From Cryobacterium breve (GTDB lineage: Bacteria; Actinomycetota; Actinomycetes; Actinomycetales; Microbacteriaceae), in assembly GCF_004402375.1 (NCBI RefSeq), contig NZ_SOGJ01000012.1:66342-130341 (forward strand): a stretch of DNA of 64,000 nt. The letters are read 5' to 3'. Made by a program: the position numbers and the translations under genes. Position 1 is the first letter of the stretch. Every line of letters starts with the position of its first letter. The notes below the pieces were generated by a model that had not been told where the DNA came from, ran no database searches, and saw only the letters and a program-made list of their open reading frames with translations. Shown piece after piece: positions 58,090 through 64,000 of the stretch.

Positions 58090-59253
58090 TCATCGGCGGA
58101 TCGCCGACACGAGCATGGCCTCGAGGGCCAGCGCCGGCGCCACGTTCGATTCGATTCGCTGCCGGGCCTGGGCGATCGCATCCAGAGTGAACAGGGTGGC
58201 CGCGGGTGCGCAGACGGCTCCCGCTGCGCGCACCTCCGTGAGGAGTTCCCGGTTGATCACACTGGTCTCGCGGCCGAGCTGCACCATGATCACGTCCCGG
58301 TAGAGCGAGGTGAGGTCCACCAGGATGCGGTCGATCCCGTCGCGCAGGCTGCGGGTGGCGCGCCGCTTCTGGTCGTCTTCCAGGGCCTTGATCTGGCCGC
58401 GCAGGCCGGGCGGCACCGACTGGCCCGGCTCGACGCCCAGGGAGCGCAGCACTCCCTCGCGCTCGGCGGCGTCGCGTTCGAGGGTGATCGCCTTCGCGTC
58501 GTCGCCGGCGATGGCGAGCAGCCTGGCGGCGGCATTCACGGCCGCCGACACCCCACGGATGCCGAGGGCCGCCCGAAGGGTCTCCTCGCGTCGCGCACGC
58601 GCTTCGGGGTTCGTGGCCAGGCGGCGGGCCATGCCGATGTGGCTCTGCGCCTCACGCGCTGCTCGTTCCGCGGTGGCCCGGTCGACGCCGTCCCGGGCAA
58701 CGAGCAGCTCGGCAACGTCGTCGACGCTCGGCACGCGCAGCCGCACCGACCGAACCCGGGACCGGATGGTGGGCAGCAGGTCGGCCTCGCTCGGGGCGCA
58801 CAGGATCCACACGGTGCGTTCCGGCGGCTCTTCGAGGGCCTTGAGCAGAACGTTGGAGGTGCGCTCCACCATGCGGTCGGCGTCTTCGACGACGACCACG
58901 CGGTAGCGTCCCACCGACGGCGAGTACTGCGAGCGTTTCACGGCCTCTTTGACCGCGTCCATCTTGATGATGACGCCCTCGGTGGAGAGCACGGTCAGGT
59001 CGGGGTGAGTGCGAGCGTCGACAAGGCGGCGGGCGTTCTCGTCACCGGCCTCGGTGCCGGGGCTGAGCAGGGCGGTCGCGAAGGCGAACGCGAGGTTGGA
59101 ACGGCCCGAGCCGGGCGGCCCGGTGATCAGCCAGGCGTGGGTCATCGCGGACCCGGCGCGCGCCTCGGGGTCTCCGTCGGCGGGCCGCTCGGCCGCCGCG
59201 CGGAAGATCGCGATCGCATCCGCTTGACCTGTCAGGCCATCCCACACAGTCAT
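58090..59253 (-). CDS. holB: DNA polymerase III delta' subunit
   Basis: 387 residues from ATG 59251-59253; an upstream in-frame extension runs into non-coding repeats. Walker A-like GPPGSGRS, Walker B-like VVVVEDADRM and sensor region LLKALEEPPERTVWILCAPS place it as a clamp-loader subunit. Next upstream gene on the strand is tmk, the common actinobacterial order. Confidence 0.9.
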   Translation of the reverse strand: MTVWDGLTGQADAIAIFRAAAERPADGDPEARAGSAMTHAWLITGPPGSGRSNLAFAFATALLSPGTEAGDENARRLVDARTHPDLTVLSTEGVIIKMDAVKEAVKRSQYSPSVGRYRVVVVEDADRMVERTSNVLLKALEEPPERTVWILCAPSEADLLPTIRSRVRSVRLRVPSVDDVAELLVARDGVDRATAERAAREAQSHIGMARRLATNPEARARREETLRAALGIRGVSAAVNAAARLLAIAGDDAKAITLERDAAEREGVLRSLGVEPGQSVPPGLRGQIKALEDDQKRRATRSLRDGIDRILVDLTSLYRDVIMVQLGRETSVINRELLTEVRAAGAVCAPAATLFTLDAIAQARQRIESNVAPALALEAMLVSAIRR

Positions 59254-59361
59254 CGGACCAGCGTACCTTTCGTCGGTGACAGTGAGCTTGGAGCCGCAGC
59301 GCCCGGAAGTCGGAGCACCCCGGAACCGCAGCATCCCGGACCGCAGCATCCCGGACCGTCG

Positions 59362-59446
59362 AACCGATTCGACGGAGATTTTTGCCCAAAACGACCGGTT
59401 TGGGGCCGAAAACGGTATTCACGGGCAAAATCCCCGTCGAATTCGT
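59362..59446. repeat. Type A palindromic element, copy 2
   Basis: Arms 59362-59387 and 59423-59446 share the GATTCGACGG...GATTTTTGCCC core with the element at 3358-3440. Preceded by a duplicated CGCAGCATCCCGGACCG (59331-59360 region). Lies between tmk and holB. Confidence 0.85.
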
Positions 59447-59527
59447 TGGGGACACGCACCGGGAGCTGTTGACGCCGGGCAGGTACGGCGGGCGGATGGC
59501 GCTCAGCAGCAGGTCAGCCCGCGCGGC

Positions 59528-60169
59528 TCAGAGCAGCGCCGCGACCCGGTCGCGGATGACGGCGGCGATCTGCTCCACCGGCAGCGCTGCATCCACGATC
59601 AGGAAGCGCTCCGGCTCGGCGGCGGCCAGGGCAAGGAACGCGTCGCGCACCCGGCCGTGGAAGTCGCTCTTCTCCGCCTCGAGCCGATCGAAACGCTTGT
59701 TCGCCGCGTCGAGCCGGCCGCGCGCGGCACTCTCGTCGAGGTCGAGCAGAATGGTCAGCCGCGGCAGCAGCCCCTCCGCCGCCCACAGCGACAGGTTGCG
59801 AACCTCGGTGCCGTCGAGCACACGGCCGGCACCCTGGTAGGCGACGGATGAGTCGAGGTAGCGGTCCTGGACCACCACGTCGCCACGGGCAAGCGCCGGC
59901 CGCACCGCGGTGGCCACATGCTGTGCCCGGTCGGCGGCGTAGAGCAGCGCCTCGGCGCGCGGCGCGATCTCGCCGCGGTGGTGCAGCACGATCTCACGGA
60001 TCGCGATGCCGACCTCGGTGCCGCCGGGCTCGCGCGTGCGCAATACGGTGCGCCCGCGCTGTTCGAGCCAATCGGTGAGCAGCTGCGACTGGGTGGTCTT
60101 GCCGGAACCGTCACCTCCCTCAAGGGTGATGAAGAGTCCAGCGGGTGCTACTCCTGCTGCACCGCTCAC
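59528..60169 (-). CDS. tmk: Thymidylate kinase
   Basis: 213 residues. P-loop LEGGDGSGKTTQ (residues about 16-27), DRY motif QDRYLDSSVAYQG and LID region AANKRFDRLEAEK are all present. Phosphorylates dTMP to dTDP. Start overlaps the topA stop by four bases (translational coupling). Confidence 0.95.
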   Translation of the reverse strand: MSGAAGVAPAGLFITLEGGDGSGKTTQSQLLTDWLEQRGRTVLRTREPGGTEVGIAIREIVLHHRGEIAPRAEALLYAADRAQHVATAVRPALARGDVVVQDRYLDSSVAYQGAGRVLDGTEVRNLSLWAAEGLLPRLTILLDLDESAARGRLDAANKRFDRLEAEKSDFHGRVRDAFLALAAAEPERFLIVDAALPVEQIAAVIRDRVAALL

Positions 60170-63168
60170 GACTGCGACGAGCCCTGTGCCGACTTCGCGG
60201 CCGCAGTGGCAGCCCGGGTCGCCGCAGCCTTCGCGGCCGTCGCGGCCTTCTGGGCTGGGGTGCGCTGGGCGCGCACGGTCGTGGTCGCGCCCGACGGGGT
60301 CGGTTTCTTCACTGCAGCCTTCTTCGCCGGAGCCTTCTTGACTGCAGCCTTCTTCGCCGGAGCCTTCTTGACTGCAGCCTTCTTCGCCGGAGCCTTCTTC
60401 ACGGCCGGACCCTTGGCGCGCTTGTCCGCGAGCAGCTGCACCGCGCGGTCGAAGTCGACCTCCTCCACCGTTTCGGCCTTCGGGATAGTGGCGTTGGTGA
60501 CTCCGTCGGTGACGTAAGCGCCGAACCGGCCGTCCTTGATCTTGATGGCCTTGCCGCTCTCCGGGTCGGGGGCCTCGAATTCCTTGAGCGCGCTCGACGC
60601 CCGCCGGGCGCCGTACTTGGGCTGCGCATACAGTTCGACCGCGCCGGCCAGGTCAATCTCGAAGATCTGGTCTTCGCTGGTGAGCGACCGGGTGTCGACG
60701 CCCTTCTTGAGATAGGGACCGAACTTTCCGTTCTGCGCCGTGATCTCCGCACTCGTCTCCGGGTCGATGCCGACCACGCGCGGCAGGGCGAGCAGGTGTA
60801 GCGCCGTATCGAGGTCGATCGTGGCGAGGTCCATGGTCTTGAACAGGGAGGCCGTGCGGGGCTTGACTGCGGCGACCTTCTTGGCCGGGGCCTTGCGCTT
60901 GGGCTTCGCGACGGCGGCGGCCGTCGTCGTCGCGGCTACCTCGGCGGCGGCCGAGTCGGCGAGCAGCGTAACCTCACCCGTGAGCGGGTCGATGGTCTCG
61001 CCGGGTTCGACGACCTCGGGCTCAGGCTCCAGCTCGGTGACGTAGGGTCCGAACCGGCCGTCCTTGGCCACAATGCGCTTGCCGTTGTCGGGGTTGATGC
61101 CAATCACCCGGTCGGTGATGACTGGCGCGTCGATGAGTTCGCGGGCCTTCGCCGGGGTCAGCTCATCGGGGGCCAGGTTCGGCGGGATATTCACGCGGCG
61201 CGGCGGGGCATCCGCTGCAGCATCGGGGTCGATGACCTCGAGATAGGGACCGTATTTGCCGATGCGCAAGGTGATGTCGTCGCCGATGGGCATCGAGTTG
61301 ACGCTGCGGGCGTCGATCTCGCCCAGATTGTCGATGACCTGGCGCAGGCCGCGGTGTTTGTCGGAGCCGAAGTAGAAGCTGGTCAGCCAGTCCACCCGGT
61401 CGGCCTTGCCGTCGGCGATCCGGTCGAGGTCGTCCTCCATCTCGGCGGTGAAGTCGTATTCGACCAGGTCGGAGAAGTATTCCTCGAGCAGGCGCACGAC
61501 CGAGAAAGCGATCCAGTTGGGCACGAGTGACTGGCCGCGAGGCGTGACGTAGCCCCGCTCGGTGATGGTGGAGATGATCGACGCGTACGTCGACGGACGG
61601 CCGATGCCGAGTTCTTCGAGCTTCTTGACCAGGCTGGCCTCGGTGTAGCGGGCGGCAGGAGTGGTCTCGTGACCTTTGGCCTCCACGTCGAGCAAGGTCA
61701 GCTTCTGACCCTCTTCGAGCGGCGGCAGCTTGGACTCGGTGGCGTCGGTGGGCGCGTTGCGCTCCTCGTCGCGGGACTCCTCATAGGCGAGCATGAACCC
61801 GCGGAACGTGATCACCGTGCCACTGGCGGCGAACTCGGCGAGAGCACCGGAGGCCGCGGGGTGCACGGATGCGCCGGTCGGCCCGGCCGCGATGGTCACC
61901 GATGCTGTCGACCCGGTCGCATCGGCCATCTGGGAGGCGACAGTGCGCTTCCAGATCAGGTCGTACAGCTTGAAGTCGTTGCCTCGAAGTGTGGATGCGA
62001 GGCTCGCCGGGGTGCGGAACGTGTCACCGGACGGGCGGATCGCTTCGTGCGCCTCCTGGGCGTTCTTGCTCTTGCCTTTGTAGAGGCGGGGCTTGTCAGG
62101 CACCGTTTCGGGGCCGTAGAGAGCGGATGCCTGGGTGCGTGCGGCGGTGATCGCCTGCTGCGACAGCGACGGCGAGTCGGTACGCATATAGGTGATGTAA
62201 CCGTTTTCGTAGAGCGACTGCGCCACGCTCATGGTCTGCCGGGCCGTGAAGCGCAGTTTGCGCGCTGCCTCCTGCTGCAGGGTCGAAGTGGTGAACGGCG
62301 CGGCCGGGCTGCGACGGTAGGGCTTGGAGGCCACCTTTGTCACGGTCAGCGCGACGGACGGTTCCTTCAGGGCGGTGGCCAGGGCAAGGGCGGATGCCTC
62401 GTCGAGGGTGACCGCGGACACCTTCGGCTTGAGCCGGCCGAGGTCGTCGAAGTCGCCGCCGGAGGCGATGCGCTCCCCGTTCAGACGAACGAGCTTGGAC
62501 TGGAACGCGGCATCCGTCGCCGACGCACCGGGCGCGAGCTGGGCGATCAGGTCCCAGTAGCCGGCCGACACGAACGCGAGGCGCTCGCGTTCGCGCTCGA
62601 CGACGAGGCGGGTGGCGGCGGACTGCACGCGGCCGGCGGACAGGCCGGGGCCGACCTTGCGCCAGAGCACTGGGGAAATCTCGTAGCCGTAGATGCGGTC
62701 GAGGATGCGCCGGGTCTCTTGCGCGTCGACGAGGGCAGTGTCGAGGTCGCGGGTGTTGTCCTTCGCCTGAAGGATGGCTTCCTTGGTGATCTCGTGGAAG
62801 ACCATGCGCTTGACCGGGACCTTGGGCTGCAGGACCTGCAGCAGGTGCCAGGCGATGGCCTCGCCTTCGCGGTCCTCATCAGTTGCGAGCAGGAGTTCGT
62901 CGGCGTTCTTCATGGCCCGCTTGAGTTCGGCCACGGTCTTCTTCTTGGCATCGGACACGACGTAGTACGGCTCGAAGCCGTTGTCCACGTCGACCGAGAA
63001 CTTGCCCAGCGGGCCCTTTTTCAGTTCGGGCGGCAAATTTTTGGGCTCAATCAAGTCGCGAATATGGCCGACCGAGGACAAGACCTCGTAGCCGTCGCCC
63101 AGATAGGCGGCGATCGACTTCATCTTCGTCGGCGATTCGACAATGACCAGCTTCTTAGTGCCTGGCAC
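60166..63168 (-). CDS. topA: DNA topoisomerase I
   Basis: 1000 residues from GTG 63166-63168 with AGAGGAG upstream; a longer frame would start in the promoter. Toprim N-terminus (KLVIVESPTKMKSIAAYLGD; EDREGEAIAWHL), catalytic Tyr region YITYMRTDSPSL, and repeated C-terminal domains (KDGRFGPYVTELEP-like) without zinc-finger Cys. Tail of about 75 residues is Lys/Ala-rich. Relaxes negative supercoils. Confidence 0.96.
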   Translation of the reverse strand: MPGTKKLVIVESPTKMKSIAAYLGDGYEVLSSVGHIRDLIEPKNLPPELKKGPLGKFSVDVDNGFEPYYVVSDAKKKTVAELKRAMKNADELLLATDEDREGEAIAWHLLQVLQPKVPVKRMVFHEITKEAILQAKDNTRDLDTALVDAQETRRILDRIYGYEISPVLWRKVGPGLSAGRVQSAATRLVVERERERLAFVSAGYWDLIAQLAPGASATDAAFQSKLVRLNGERIASGGDFDDLGRLKPKVSAVTLDEASALALATALKEPSVALTVTKVASKPYRRSPAAPFTTSTLQQEAARKLRFTARQTMSVAQSLYENGYITYMRTDSPSLSQQAITAARTQASALYGPETVPDKPRLYKGKSKNAQEAHEAIRPSGDTFRTPASLASTLRGNDFKLYDLIWKRTVASQMADATGSTASVTIAAGPTGASVHPAASGALAEFAASGTVITFRGFMLAYEESRDEERNAPTDATESKLPPLEEGQKLTLLDVEAKGHETTPAARYTEASLVKKLEELGIGRPSTYASIISTITERGYVTPRGQSLVPNWIAFSVVRLLEEYFSDLVEYDFTAEMEDDLDRIADGKADRVDWLTSFYFGSDKHRGLRQVIDNLGEIDARSVNSMPIGDDITLRIGKYGPYLEVIDPDAAADAPPRRVNIPPNLAPDELTPAKARELIDAPVITDRVIGINPDNGKRIVAKDGRFGPYVTELEPEPEVVEPGETIDPLTGEVTLLADSAAAEVAATTTAAAVAKPKRKAPAKKVAAVKPRTASLFKTMDLATIDLDTALHLLALPRVVGIDPETSAEITAQNGKFGPYLKKGVDTRSLTSEDQIFEIDLAGAVELYAQPKYGARRASSALKEFEAPDPESGKAIKIKDGRFGAYVTDGVTNATIPKAETVEEVDFDRAVQLLADKRAKGPAVKKAPAKKAAVKKAPAKKAAVKKAPAKKAAVKKPTPSGATTTVRAQRTPAQKAATAAKAAATRAATAAAKSAQGSSQS
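60311..60400. repeat. Three 30-bp tandem repeats in topA tail
   Basis: Units 60311-60340, 60341-60370 and 60371-60400 encode KKAPAKKAAV, a basic DNA-binding tail. Confidence 0.9.
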
Positions 63169-63306
63169 CAGACTCCTCTTTATAGGTACGGGTCCAAGTG
63201 GGCCATGGCACACCATACACACTGCAATATGGTGCCTACCTAATCGAGCGCTCCGGCCGACGCCGCCAGGGGTTGCCAGGTATGCGATGGCGGGGACAAT
63301 TGGAGC

Positions 63307-63546
63307 ATGGCGAATTCAGCAACGGGCACGTACACCGCGAAGCTCACGGACGGCCCCCTCGAAGGAAAGACAGTGACCACGGAGTTCCTTGAGTCCGGCG
63401 ATCCTCGGCCGCGACTCGAGATCCCGGTCGATGGCAACAAGCGCTACCTCTATCTGCGCGGCGCCGGCCTGGAATTCGGCTCCGCCGACGTACCCGACCG
63501 GCCCACCGCCGTCGACTACCGCTACGTCGAGGCCCTCCTCGACTAG
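63307..63546 (+). CDS. Small conserved hypothetical protein
   Basis: 79 residues, divergent from topA. TGTYTAKLTDGPLEGKTVTT and YLYLRGAGLEFG suggest a small beta-barrel. GGAG and GACAAT lie just before the ATG. Function unknown. Confidence 0.7.
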   Translation: MANSATGTYTAKLTDGPLEGKTVTTEFLESGDPRPRLEIPVDGNKRYLYLRGAGLEFGSADVPDRPTAVDYRYVEALLD

Positions 63547-63562
63547 CCCTCCTAACCCTCGG

Positions 63563-64000
63563 TCAGCCGGGCGGGCCCTGGGCCGCGCCGGGTGCAGTCG
63601 GCACGCCCGGCGCGGCGCCCGCACCGGGCGTGCCGCTATCCGATCCCGGAGGACCCGCCCTCGCTCGGGCACCCAGCTCGAACCCAAGGTAGCCGCGCAC
63701 CGCCGTCACCGACACGATCAGCCCCTCCACCGTGCACCCGGTGACGGATGCCCCATTGAGCCTCGCCGCCTCGGCCGCCGCCGCGCAGGGAACGCCTGCC
63801 ACACGCCCCGAGGCCGTGTCGGCGGCGGCGAGGGCCGCGGCATCCGTGGCCCCCTGCACCGACTGGCGGACCGCCAGCGCCGCGAACAGCGGCAGGAGCA
63901 TCGCCGTGAACAGCAGGACCGCGCCGAGCACCCCGACCGCGAGCACGGTTCCGGAGCCGCGCTCCCCCGCCGGCCGCCCCTGCCCGGCGGGGCCTCGCCC
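63563..64000 (-). CDS. TadE-like/Rv3654c-like protein (5' end outside window)
   Basis: The frame is open from the window edge through GERGSGTVLAVGVLGAVLLF, one N-terminal helix, to TGA 63563-63565. ATDAAALAAADTASGR and VPCAAAAEAARLNGASVTGC are typical of the actinobacterial TadE/G-like secreted proteins encoded near topA. Ends in a Gly/Pro-rich tail. Probably part of a Flp pilus/type II-like gene cluster. Confidence 0.75.
   Translation of the reverse strand, partial: GRGPAGQGRPAGERGSGTVLAVGVLGAVLLFTAMLLPLFAALAVRQSVQGATDAAALAAADTASGRVAGVPCAAAAEAARLNGASVTGCTVEGLIVSVTAVRGYLGFELGARARAGPPGSDSGTPGAGAAPGVPTAPGAAQGPPG

Noticed and set aside
56565..58190. 541-residue plus-strand ORF
   Set aside because: Antisense to the hydrolase with its full catalytic motifs; no domain recognised.
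57889..59472. 527-residue plus-strand ORF
   Set aside because: Antisense to holB, low-complexity composition.
61669..63243. 524-residue plus-strand ORF
   Set aside because: Antisense shadow of topA.

Overview
The window is high-GC, actinobacterial DNA, probably from a Microbacteriaceae-type (Cryobacterium-like) host. This is inferred from codon bias, a 1000-residue TopA with Lys/Ala tail repeats followed by tmk and holB, a TadE-like gene upstream of topA, a class F sortase, and many genes with a TAnnnT box only 6-7 bases before the start codon (leaderless-type promoters). No species assignment is possible from the sequence alone.

Left chromosomal flank (1-13.9 kb), mostly minus strand: class F sortase (partial), DUF4397 surface protein, MFS transporter, alpha/beta hydrolase, nicotinamidase, a PBP4-type D,D-carboxypeptidase, two tandem membrane GGDEF-EAL proteins and a Gfo/Idh/MocA oxidoreductase. 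Next comes a small HEPN/nucleotidyltransferase (MNT) locus whose HEPN gene is broken. That locus is bracketed by two copies of a palindromic element. A related palindrome family, sharing the GGAGATTTT...AAAATCTCC core, lies near 3.4 kb and 59.4 kb.

Prophage (13,938-55,709): about 41.8 kb, bounded by an exact 46-bp duplication of the 3' part of tRNA-Thr(CGT). The intact tRNA is at the right end. Layout: integrase, ImmA-like peptidase and CI-like repressor on minus; Cro-like and Xis-like genes on plus; an early operon (SMC-like ATPase, RuvC-like resolvase, YqaJ-type nuclease, RecT-like annealing protein, HNH, replisome organiser, helicase-loader-like protein, second HNH, SSB, Dam methylase); then small and large terminase, portal, minor capsid, scaffold, major capsid, a phage tRNA with CAT anticodon, head-tail connectors, tail tube, tail chaperone with a -1 slippery A7 heptamer, tape measure, Dit and tail-tip genes. 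A peptidase-like lysin is embedded among the tail genes. An XhlA-like protein, a collagen-like membrane protein and a holin candidate are followed by a strong terminator.

The right prophage arm (52.4-55.6 kb) is a minus-strand cargo region. It holds an uncharacterised two-gene unit, two duplicated 42-43 residue zinc-ribbon microproteins, each near a lipoprotein gene, and a second divergent pair of XRE-type HTH genes beside attR. An RHH repressor plus lipoprotein module with an 18-bp palindromic operator exactly between -35 and -10 (50.3-51.0 kb) looks like an independent lysogenic-conversion unit.

Right chromosomal flank (55.7-64 kb): TetR regulator, secreted lipoprotein hydrolase, DNA polymerase III delta', thymidylate kinase, topoisomerase I, a small conserved protein and a TadE-like protein that runs off the window.
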